Shown here: piece by piece, positions 42,667 through 49,871 of the stretch
Position numbering within the stretch: the stretch's first letter is position 1
Layout: each line of letters begins with the position of its first letter
Assembly: GCA_944322145.1 (NCBI GenBank)
Contig: CALUNW010000003.1
Span: 124,001 to 188,000 of the forward strand
DNA from: an uncultured Atopobiaceae bacterium
GTDB lineage: Bacteria > Actinomycetota > Coriobacteriia > Coriobacteriales > Atopobiaceae
Length of the DNA: 64,000 nt
Reading direction: 5' to 3'
Program-made: the position numbers and the translations under genes
Notes under the pieces: model-generated
The model's database searches: none
Seen by the model: only the letters and a program-made list of their open reading frames with translations
Told to the model about the DNA's origin: nothing

Positions 42667-43812
42667 ATGACCGGCTCCCCCAGGTTCGTCTTTGCGTCCG
42701 ACTCGCTCAAGGGCACGCTGAGCTCGGCGGATGCGGCTCGTCTGCTGGAAGAGGCCGCGCACAGGCACTTCCCGGGCTGCGCGTGCGTCACCATCCCCAT
42801 GGCGGACGGCGGCGACGGCACGGTCGCGGCGCTCGTCGCGGCGTGCGGCGGCGAGCTGCGCCACGCCCGCGTCTGCGACCCGCTGAGCCGTCCGGTCGAC
42901 GCCGCCTACGCCATGCTCCCGGGAGGGCATGCCGTCATCGAGATGGCTGCCGCCTCGGGCCTGCCCCTGTTGGCTCCTGCCGAGAAGAACCCGCTGCTCA
43001 CGAGCACCTATGGCACGGGCGAGCTCATCCGCGCCGCCCTTGACGCGGGGGCGCGTGACGTGACGCTCGCCATCGGCGGCAGCGCCACCAACGACGGAGG
43101 CGCGGGCTGCGCACGGGCGCTCGGCGCACGGTTGCTGGACGCGGAGGGTCACGAGCTCGCCGGCAGCGGCGCCGACCTCGCGCGCATTGCCTCGATCGAC
43201 CTCTCCGGCCTCGACCCGCGCGTCGCGCAGACGGAGTTTTGCCTCATGTGCGACGTGGACAACCCGCTTCTGGGCGCGGACGGCGCGAGCGCGGTCTATG
43301 GCCCGCAGAAGGGCGCGACGCCGGCGATGGTGGCCGAGCTCGACGCCGGCATGGCCAGCTACGCGCGCGTGCTCGAGCGGACCTTCGGGCGTGACTTCGA
43401 CGTCTCGGGCGCCGGTGCGGCGGGAGGCCTGGGCGCGGGCGCGATGGCGTTTCTCGGCGCGCGGGCGGTGGGCGGCATGGCGCGCGTCCTCGAGCTCACG
43501 CGCTTTTCGGAGGCGCTCACGGGTGCGGATCTCTGCGTCACAGGGGAGGGCCACGCCGACGCGCAGACCGCGCGCGGCAAGGTCGTGGCCGGAGTGGCGG
43601 CCGCCTGCGAGGCCGCGGGCGTGCCCTGCGTGGCGATGGTGGGCGGCATGAGCGCGGACGCGGCGCAGTCCGTGCCCGGCGTCTGCGCCTGGGTGCCCAC
43701 GGCCGTCGACGCGATGCCGCTCGACGAGGCGCTGGCCCGGGCCGAAGAGCTCTACGCCCTCGCTGCCGAGAGGCTCTTCTCGCTGCTTGAGCTGGGTTCG
43801 AGCCTGGGCTGA
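42667..43812 (+). CDS. glxK: Glycerate kinase (GlxK family)
   Basis: Phosphorylates D-glycerate. 381 residues with FVFASDSLKGTLSSADAARL, MADGGDGTVAALV, STYGTGELIRAALDAG, GGSATNDGGAGCARALGAR and TGEGHADAQTARGKV, all family hallmarks. ATG 42667 follows TTAAGGAGG. Co-directional with the DUF218 gene 38 bases earlier. No glyoxylate-pathway genes are adjacent. Confidence 0.94.
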   Translation: MTGSPRFVFASDSLKGTLSSADAARLLEEAAHRHFPGCACVTIPMADGGDGTVAALVAACGGELRHARVCDPLSRPVDAAYAMLPGGHAVIEMAAASGLPLLAPAEKNPLLTSTYGTGELIRAALDAGARDVTLAIGGSATNDGGAGCARALGARLLDAEGHELAGSGADLARIASIDLSGLDPRVAQTEFCLMCDVDNPLLGADGASAVYGPQKGATPAMVAELDAGMASYARVLERTFGRDFDVSGAGAAGGLGAGAMAFLGARAVGGMARVLELTRFSEALTGADLCVTGEGHADAQTARGKVVAGVAAACEAAGVPCVAMVGGMSADAAQSVPGVCAWVPTAVDAMPLDEALARAEELYALAAERLFSLLELGSSLG

Positions 43813-43827
43813 GCGCCTGCCCGCTCC

Positions 43828-44652
43828 CTACCGCACGACGATGGCGCCCTCGGGCGGCGCCAGCTCCGCGTCCGTGGCGATGACCACGTTGTTGCCGGGC
43901 TTGCGCGGCTCGTCCGGCCACTCGGGGACCACGGCCACGTGGGAGAACTCGCGTCCGAAGGCCTCCTCTACCTCGCGCAGCGGCTTCGCGCCGGGCCCCT
44001 CGCAGGCGCACCGGACGTTGGCGAGATAGACGCCCCCGGCGGCCAGGTGCTCGCGCAGCACGCGCGCGCCCTCCGCGGTCTCCAGCGGCCCGAGCGGGCG
44101 CCTGCCGGAGAAGGCGTCGTTGACGATCACGTCGTAGGGCTCGGTCGCGGCGCGCAGGAACGCCCACGCGTCGCCCGTGACCAGCCGGAGCCGCCCGTCC
44201 TTCTCGGCCCCCGTCCGCTCGAGGCACTCGTCGAGGAAGAAGCGCTCGCGCGCCAGGCGCGTGATCGCGGGGTCCACCTCCACCACGTCCGTTCGTGCGG
44301 CGGGAACGAAGGCCGCCAGGTACTTGGGCAGCGAGTAGCCGCCCCCGCCCATGACCATCACGCGCACGGGCCTGTCCAGCCCCTCGATCACGCTCGCCAT
44401 GACGCGGTGGTAGACGCAGGCGAGCTCAAAGCGCAGCCCCGAGGGCACGTAGCTCACGGACTGGAAGGTCCCGTTGACGTTGAGCAGGCGAACGGGCGTG
44501 CCGTCGGCGTCCGCGGAGTCAAAGACCAGGGTCAGGCCGAACTTGGTGCGGCGCATCTCCACGCCACGCCGGCGCAGCAGCCAGGGCATCGCCGCGAGGA
44601 CCGCCGTGCAGACAAAGGTCAGGATGACCAGGCCAATCAAGACTTCTTTCAA
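43828..44652 (-). CDS. Membrane-anchored spermidine-synthase-like protein
   Basis: 274 residues. One N-terminal membrane helix (VLIGLVILTFVCTAVLAAMPWLL), then a methyltransferase-type fold with VMVMGGGGYSLPKYLAAF, the acidic loop VVEVDPAITRLA and YDVIVNDAFSG, as in spermidine synthases. TTG 44652 with GGGAGG five bases upstream is the likely start. The gatekeeping tyrosines of true spermidine synthase are not evident and the membrane anchor is unusual, so aminopropyl transfer is unproven; related proteins are often annotated as fused MFS/spermidine synthase remnants. Confidence 0.75.
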   Translation of the reverse strand: MKEVLIGLVILTFVCTAVLAAMPWLLRRRGVEMRRTKFGLTLVFDSADADGTPVRLLNVNGTFQSVSYVPSGLRFELACVYHRVMASVIEGLDRPVRVMVMGGGGYSLPKYLAAFVPAARTDVVEVDPAITRLARERFFLDECLERTGAEKDGRLRLVTGDAWAFLRAATEPYDVIVNDAFSGRRPLGPLETAEGARVLREHLAAGGVYLANVRCACEGPGAKPLREVEEAFGREFSHVAVVPEWPDEPRKPGNNVVIATDAELAPPEGAIVVR

Positions 44653-44700
44653 GAGACCTCCCACAGCCCCGCCCGGGGCGGCAATTCTGACGTTTAGAGA

Positions 44701-44730
44701 TTGTGAGTAGCGCGCATCCTCGGCTATACT
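44701..44730 (+). promoter_or_regulatory. Promoter of tatA-greA
   Basis: TTGTGA (44701-44706) and TATACT (44725-44730) are 18 bases apart. A small hairpin GGGCCTGCGGCCC (44747-44759) lies in the leader. Confidence 0.6.
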
Positions 44731-44791
44731 AGCTGATGCTGTATTGGGCCTGCGGCCCACTGGACACATCGCACCGGAAGGACACTTCATC

Positions 44792-45109
44792 ATGATTCTT
44801 GGCCTGGGCATCCCTGAGCTGCTCATCATCCTCATCGTCATCCTCGTCATCTTTGGGCCCAAGAACCTGCCCAAGATCGGCTCCGCCCTCGGCAAGACCG
44901 TCAAGAACGTCCGCGAGGGCATGGAAGAGGGCAAGGAGGGCGAGAAGGACGAGAGCCCGATCGAGTCCAACGACGACGTCGAGGTCATCGAGGACGACGA
45001 TGACGCCGACGCCCCCGAGGCCACCGATGCCGTGTTCTGCTCCAAGTGCGGCGCCAAGAACGAGGCCGGCGCGGACTTCTGCTCCAAGTGCGGCTCCAAG
45101 CTCGGTTAA
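44792..45109 (+). CDS. TatA-family protein with C-terminal zinc ribbon
   Basis: 105 residues. N-terminal membrane helix and amphipathic helix typical of TatA (LGIPELLIILIVILVIFGPK, NLPKIGSALGKTVKNVREG), with the FGPKNLP hinge. After an acidic linker (51-80) comes a zinc ribbon: Cys83, Cys86, Cys97 and Cys100 in CSKCGAKN and CSKCGSK. TatA oligomers form the twin-arginine transport pore; a metal-binding tail is not part of standard TatA. ATG 44792 has GGAAGGA upstream. No tatC is in the window. Confidence 0.85.
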   Translation: MILGLGIPELLIILIVILVIFGPKNLPKIGSALGKTVKNVREGMEEGKEGEKDESPIESNDDVEVIEDDDDADAPEATDAVFCSKCGAKNEAGADFCSKCGSKLG

Positions 45110-45136
45110 CGTCACGCGCTAGATAGGGAGCAGGGC

Positions 45137-45613
45137 ATGGACAACACCAAGAAGATCGAGCTCACCCCCGAGGGCCGTCAGCGCCTGGTGGACGAGCTCG
45201 CCTACCGCGAGGGCGAGAAGCACGACGAGATCGTCGAGCGCATCAAGGAGGCCCGCGGCTTCGGCGACCTCTCGGAGAACTCCGAGTACGACGCCGCCAA
45301 GGAGGAGGAGGCCCGCAACGCCTCCCGCATCAACGAGATTCGCCAGATTCTCTCCATCGCCACGGTCGTCGAGGCCGGCAGCGGCGAGCTGACCGTCTCC
45401 ATCGGCACGACGGTCGAGCTCGAGGACGAGAAGGGCGCCAAGACCAGCTTCACGATCGTGGGCACCACCGAGACCAACTCGCTCGAGCACAAGATCTCGA
45501 ACGAGTCCCCCGTGGGCGCCGCCCTCGTGGGCCACAAGGAGGGCGACAAGATCGAGGTCGTCGCGCCGTCCGGCAGGAGCAGGAGCTACACCATCACGGC
45601 CATCAGCCGCTAG
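45137..45613 (+). CDS. greA: Transcription elongation factor GreA
   Basis: 158 residues. N-terminal coiled coil (LTPEGRQRLVDELAYREGEK, GDLSENSEYDAAKEEEARN) with the acidic tip, and the FKBP-like C-terminal domain (TVELEDEKGAKTSFTIVG, SPVGAALVGHKEGD). Rescues backtracked RNA polymerase. 27 bases after tatA; lysS follows after 89 bases. Confidence 0.96.
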   Translation: MDNTKKIELTPEGRQRLVDELAYREGEKHDEIVERIKEARGFGDLSENSEYDAAKEEEARNASRINEIRQILSIATVVEAGSGELTVSIGTTVELEDEKGAKTSFTIVGTTETNSLEHKISNESPVGAALVGHKEGDKIEVVAPSGRSRSYTITAISR

Positions 45614-45702
45614 CGTGTCCTGACCCCGCAAGCTGAACCTGGCGCCCCGTGTCTGCTGCATCGCAGGTGCGGGGCGCAGTCTGTGAGATATGAGGAGAGA
45701 CC

Positions 45703-47916
45703 ATGGCCCAGGAGACCATCGCAGCAACCACTGACGAGCGCTCGATGCGCCGCGCGCGCCGCCAGGCGCTCATCGACGCGGGCGTCAACCCGTATCCCAT
45801 CGCCTCCGAGGTGACGGCTCATGCCGCCGAGCTGGAGGAGAAGTACGCCGAGCTCGAGGACGGCACGGACACCGAGGACGTGGTGAGCGTCGCCGGCCGC
45901 ATCCGCGCCCTTCGCAAGCAGGGCAAGGCCGCCTTCATCGTGCTCGAGGACGTCTCCGGCTCCATCCAGCTCTTCTGCCGCCACGACGTGCTCGGCGATG
46001 AGGGCTGGGCGCTTCTCTCCAACCTCGACCTCGGCGACATCCTGGGCGCCGCCGGCACGATCATGCGCACGCGCCGCGGCCAGCTCTCGGTGTCTCCGAC
46101 GAGTCTCACAGTGCTCTCCAAGTCCCTGCGCCCCCTGCCCGAGAAGTTCCACGGCCTCACCGACCGCGAGGTCCGCTACCGCCAGCGCTACGTCGACCTC
46201 ATCATGAACCCCGAGGTCCGCGACGTCTTCCGCAAGCGCAGCCAGATCATCTCCCTCATCCGCCGCTACATGGAGGGCGAGGGTTACATGGAGGTCGAGA
46301 CGCCGATGATGCACGCCATCCTCGGCGGTGCCAACGCGCGTCCGTTCGTGACGCACTTCAACGCGCTCGACCGCGACTTCTACCTGCGCATCGCCACCGA
46401 GCTGCCGCTCAAGCGCCTCATCGTGGGCGGCATGGAGCGCGTCTTCGAGATCGGCCGCCAGTTCCGCAACGAGGGCATGGACCTCACGCACAACCCCGAG
46501 TTCACCTCGATGGAGGCCTACTGCGCCTACTCCGACCTCGAGGGCATGAAGCGCCTCTCCGAGGGCCTGTTCAAGGCCATCGCGCGCGAGGTCTGCGGCT
46601 GCGAGGAGGGCCACGAGGTCATCACCTTCCAGGGCCAGCAGATCGACATGTCCGGCACCTGGGCGAGCCGCCCGCTCTCCGAGATCGCCTCGGAGTGCGT
46701 GGGCGAGGAGCTCACGATGGACACCCCCATCGAGCACCTGCGCGAGCTCTGCGAGAAGAACGGCATCGAGCCGCAGCCCAACTGGGGCGCCGGCAAGCTC
46801 CTCTTTGAGCTCTACGACGAGCTGGGCGAGAAGACCATCGTCAACCCCACCTTCGTCTGCGACTATCCCGAGGAGGTCTCCCCGCTCTCCAAGCGCAAGG
46901 CCGAGGACCCGCGCCTGACCGACCGCTTTGAGCTGGTCATCGCCGGCCACGAGTACGCCAACGCCTTCTCCGAGCTCAACGACCCCGTCGACCAGGCCGG
47001 CCGCTTCGCCGAGCAGGTCGCGGCCAAGGGCATGGGCGACGACGAGGCCATGGGCTACGACTATGACTACGTGCGCGCCCTCGAGTACGGCATGCCCCCG
47101 GCGGGCGGCATCGGCTACGGCATCGACCGCATGGTGATGCTCTTCTGCGACCAGCCGGCCATCCGCGACGTGCTGCTCTTCCCGGCCATGAAGCCCGAGA
47201 CCATCACCAAGGCCGACATCGAGGCTCAGGTGGCGGGCGTGGTGACCGACAACGCGGCAGCCTCCGTCGACGCCATCGCCGCCGACTCCGAGAAGGTCTC
47301 CGCGGCGGCGGACGAGGCTCCCGCGGCGCTTGTCGCCGGGATCTCCCGCGACGACGCGCTCGCCCTTCTCGCCGCGCACAACAAGGAGGAGTTCCACCTC
47401 GAGCACGGCGCGACCGTGGGCGGCGTGATGCGCCAGTTCGCGCTCCAGGAGGACCCCGAGAACGCCGACTTCTGGGAGGTCGTGGGCATTCTGCACGACC
47501 TCGACTGGGAGGAGCACCTCGACGACCCCGTGGGCCACACCACCTACGCGGGCGAGCTCATCCGCGCGGCGGGCGGCTCCGAGGCCCTGGTGCGCGCGAT
47601 TCAGTCGCACAACTCGATGAACAACCCCGACCTGCCCGCGCCTGAGCTGCCCATGGAGAAGGTCCTGTTTGCCGTGGACGAGCTCACGGGCCTCATCGGC
47701 GCAGCAGTGATCATGCGCCCGAGCAAGTCCGTCATGGACTTCGAGGTGAAGTCGCTCAAGAAGAAGTTCAAGGACAAGCGCTTCGCCGCGGGCTGCAACC
47801 GCGACGTCATCCGCCAGGGCGCCGAGCTCTGCGGCATGGAGCTTGACGAGCTCTTCTCGCGCACCATCGACGCGATGAAGGCCATCGCGCCCGATCGCGA
47901 CACCTTCGGCAAGTAG
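45703..47916 (+). CDS. lysS: Lysyl-tRNA synthetase fused to an HD-domain hydrolase
   Basis: 737 residues against about 500 for a normal class II LysRS. Residues 1-500 are a full enzyme: OB-fold anticodon domain (VSVAGRIRALRKQGKAAF), motif 2 FRNEGMDLTHNPEFTSMEAY, motif 3 GGIGYGIDRMVMLF. After an Ala-rich linker (500-545) comes an HD module with His568, His598-Asp599 (GILHDLDWEEH), a downstream HTTYAGEL and QSHNS, and the VRPSKS-like MRPSKSVMDFEVKSLKKKF block. That HD family is usually a stand-alone metal-dependent phosphohydrolase. A tRNA- or nucleotide-related activity, such as on (p)ppGpp or AppppA made by LysRS, is conceivable but inferred. Confidence 0.92.
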   Translation: MAQETIAATTDERSMRRARRQALIDAGVNPYPIASEVTAHAAELEEKYAELEDGTDTEDVVSVAGRIRALRKQGKAAFIVLEDVSGSIQLFCRHDVLGDEGWALLSNLDLGDILGAAGTIMRTRRGQLSVSPTSLTVLSKSLRPLPEKFHGLTDREVRYRQRYVDLIMNPEVRDVFRKRSQIISLIRRYMEGEGYMEVETPMMHAILGGANARPFVTHFNALDRDFYLRIATELPLKRLIVGGMERVFEIGRQFRNEGMDLTHNPEFTSMEAYCAYSDLEGMKRLSEGLFKAIAREVCGCEEGHEVITFQGQQIDMSGTWASRPLSEIASECVGEELTMDTPIEHLRELCEKNGIEPQPNWGAGKLLFELYDELGEKTIVNPTFVCDYPEEVSPLSKRKAEDPRLTDRFELVIAGHEYANAFSELNDPVDQAGRFAEQVAAKGMGDDEAMGYDYDYVRALEYGMPPAGGIGYGIDRMVMLFCDQPAIRDVLLFPAMKPETITKADIEAQVAGVVTDNAAASVDAIAADSEKVSAAADEAPAALVAGISRDDALALLAAHNKEEFHLEHGATVGGVMRQFALQEDPENADFWEVVGILHDLDWEEHLDDPVGHTTYAGELIRAAGGSEALVRAIQSHNSMNNPDLPAPELPMEKVLFAVDELTGLIGAAVIMRPSKSVMDFEVKSLKKKFKDKRFAAGCNRDVIRQGAELCGMELDELFSRTIDAMKAIAPDRDTFGK

Positions 47917-47950
47917 CCGCGCCCGCACTTCTCCGCATCGCCCGCGAACC

Positions 47951-48144
47951 CGCCCGCACTTCTCGGCATCCTCCAAGAAGGGGCCCGCACTCCGCTGCCC
48001 GGCGCATCGAGTGCGGGCCCCAGCGCACTTGGTGCGCGCACTGGGTGACAAACGCCGAGAAGGACCGCGCACTCGAGGTCGCCCCGCGCATAATCCGCCC
48101 GCACTTCTCGCCCGCACTCATAAGTGCGCGCAAGAAGTGCGGGC
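47951..48144. repeat. ~195-base repeat, left copy (inverted relative to 49580)
   Basis: Nearly the same sequence as the reverse complement of 49580-49775. It contains two hairpins: GGGGCCCGCACTC with GAGTGCGGGCCCC (about 47980-48022), and CCCGCACTTCT with AGAAGTGCGGG near the right end. A partial third copy of the first motif (GCCCGCACTTCTC) lies just before it at 47930. It starts 35 bases after lysS and ends 31 bases before the unknown gene's stop. Confidence 0.88.
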
Positions 48145-48174
48145 TCCGTTCGCTAGGGGGCACAAAGCACCGCT

Positions 48175-49281
48175 CTACCAGCAGGGTTTCTCGCTGGGGA
48201 TGGCGGGAAGCGTCTGGCTGAGAAGGACCCTCCTCGCGTGCGTCGCCCCCTCGTCTTCGAGTGCGCGTCGAACCCGCGCCTCGAACTCCGGCCCCTCCGT
48301 CTTGGCAAGCGAGTGTGCGACGCTCGCGAGATAGCCGTTGAGGGCATGGATGGTGCGCACGTTCTTGTAGCTCGCGGGGAAGACGGAGATGCCGCAGCGC
48401 TGATAGTCGCGGATGCGTCGCTGGTCCTCCTCGAAGGCGGCCTCGCTTATGTGATCTTTGCCGTTGTACTCCCCGGCGGTCAGGTGACCGGGCCAGTGAA
48501 AGTCCGGCCGCATCTGCTTGTGCTCGATGAGGTGGCGCACCTCCTGCGGCCAGTCGATGGGCTCGTTCTCCAGGAAGGCGGGGGCCTCGATGCCGCCGAG
48601 ATGTTCGGGCAGCTTGAACGCGAGCGATAGCAGCGTCTCCTCCGGCGACCCGGCGCCGCTCTGCACGAGCGACGCGGCGCGCCGAGCGCGTCTCAGCCCG
48701 CGGATTCCCTCGAGGTCGTCCAAGAGCTCAACGATCTTCTCGGGCGATTGGATGGGCTCGAGCTCAAAGGTGCAGGGGCCGTGCGCGGGGTCGGAGGCGT
48801 TGCGGGCATATAGGCCGCATGCCTCCATGGGAAACGTGAGCAGCTTGATGAATGCGGCGTTTGGCGTGAGGGCGCCGTGCTTGACGAGCCGCTGGACCTG
48901 CTGTTCCATACGCACCAAACTCAGCCCGGGGGACTCCACATACAGGTGGAGCTCGTCGCTTCCCGCATAGTGCCAGGGCTCGCCGTTGGCTTGGACGACC
49001 TCGAGAAACGAATCATTTGGGAGACGCGTGAGGAGCGCTCGGGACGAGAGGCATGCGGCTGACGAGCGGCTTTCGCGCGAGAAAAACGTGAGCGAGAGGG
49101 GCTGGGTGGGGGTAAACGCGCTCATCTCCTCTGGCAGGGCAAGCCTGAGAGCAGTGATGTCCAGAGGAGTTTGCTCGGCGTGCCGGTGGGCGTCTCCGGC
49201 GGGAACAAGGGCTAGATCGGGGTCTTTGCGCGCGATGCGCGTCAGCTTGAGGGAGTCGGTTCCGGCGAGAAAGACATCCAT
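48175..49281 (-). CDS. Unknown protein with AbiEi-like region and PD-(D/E)XK-like C-terminus
   Basis: 368 residues, soluble. The middle (LHLYVESPGLSLVRMEQQ, TFPMEACGLYA) recalls the region shared by Coriobacteria DUF559-type and AbiEi-type proteins. The C-terminal part, with Asp260 (RPDFHWPG), Glu271 in GEYNGKDH and a final RDYQRCGISVFPAS strand-helix unit, looks like a Vsr/DUF559 nuclease fold. An intact nuclease is plausible but not certain. It is alone and flanked by ~195-base inverted repeats. GC content is a little lower than its neighbours'. The start is the ATG at 49281, with AAGGAGG upstream. Confidence 0.7.
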   Translation of the reverse strand: MDVFLAGTDSLKLTRIARKDPDLALVPAGDAHRHAEQTPLDITALRLALPEEMSAFTPTQPLSLTFFSRESRSSAACLSSRALLTRLPNDSFLEVVQANGEPWHYAGSDELHLYVESPGLSLVRMEQQVQRLVKHGALTPNAAFIKLLTFPMEACGLYARNASDPAHGPCTFELEPIQSPEKIVELLDDLEGIRGLRRARRAASLVQSGAGSPEETLLSLAFKLPEHLGGIEAPAFLENEPIDWPQEVRHLIEHKQMRPDFHWPGHLTAGEYNGKDHISEAAFEEDQRRIRDYQRCGISVFPASYKNVRTIHALNGYLASVAHSLAKTEGPEFEARVRRALEDEGATHARRVLLSQTLPAIPSEKPCW

Positions 49282-49579
49282 GCGGGCCTCCTTGTGAGCG
49301 GCCTCCCCAGAGGGGCGGCTCCATGGCGCAAAAGCCTAGCGAGGCACGCGTGCGGGCAGCTGCGCCCCAGCTTGACGGGGGCTTTCGCGCAGCTTCTGGG
49401 TTGCTGCGGGAGGGGAGGGGGCGCGCAGGATACGACGCTGGTACGGGCGATGCCGTCCGCGAGGGGCGAGTTCGGTCCTACATGGGAACTCCACGAATCG
49501 CCGTGTTTTGCCTGCTCGGAGGATTGGGGGGATGCCGGTGCCTGTCCGGCGCTAAGACCGCGGGTGAGGAGCGTGTGTC
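49282..49579. other. Intergenic stretch with no supported gene
   Basis: Open frames exist on both strands but have no recognisable product, are compositionally poor and overlap the repeat that follows. It presumably holds the promoter of the gene at 48175-49281. Confidence 0.5.
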
Positions 49580-49775
49580 AGCCCGCACTCCGTGCGCGCA
49601 CTTATGAGTGCGGGCGAGAAGTGCGGGCGGTTCTTGGGCGAGGTGGCCCCGGGTGCGCGGCCCCTCTCGGCGTTTGTCACCCAGTGCGCGCGCCGGGTGC
49701 GCCGGGGCCCGCACTCGATGCGCCGGGAAGCGAGTGCGGGCCCCTTCTTGGAGGATGCCGAGAAGTGTGGGCGGG
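49580..49775. repeat. ~195-base repeat, right copy (inverted)
   Basis: Reverse-complement copy of 47951-48144, with the same two hairpins and the same order; differences are scattered substitutions. It ends 60 bases before the clpC promoter. Confidence 0.88.
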
Positions 49776-49835
49776 CTCCTGAGCGCAGCCGAGAAGTGAC
49801 GTCCCGTTTGCGCGCGGCGGCGCGTGGGTACAAAC

Positions 49836-49841
49836 TATACT
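49836..49841 (+). promoter_or_regulatory. -10 box of clpC
   Basis: TATACT with a poor -35 region (TTTGCG at 49807 is too far). The GC-rich -35 region suggests an activator or an alternative sigma factor. No CtsR or HrcA operator is recognisable. Confidence 0.45.
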
Positions 49842-49871
49842 TGCGAAACCATCACGAGGGAGAATGACCCC

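Noticed and set aside
48011-48334. Short plus-strand frame after lysS similar to a minus-strand frame at 49478-49714
   Set aside because: The similarity is due to the inverted DNA repeats, not to homologous proteins.
47930-49775. AAGTGCGG in the repeats around the gene at 48175, resembling the Pasteurellaceae uptake signal
   Set aside because: Only clustered inside these hairpin repeats and not spread through the window; a chance resemblance in an unrelated lineage.
49294-49782. Possible gene of 162 codons upstream of clpC on the plus strand
   Set aside because: It runs through the right-hand repeat, has no recognisable domain and lacks a ribosome site. The same translated words arise from the repeat copy at 48011.
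49836-49871. CtsR or CIRCE operator before clpC
   Set aside because: Neither the CtsR heptad repeat nor the CIRCE inverted repeat can be found.
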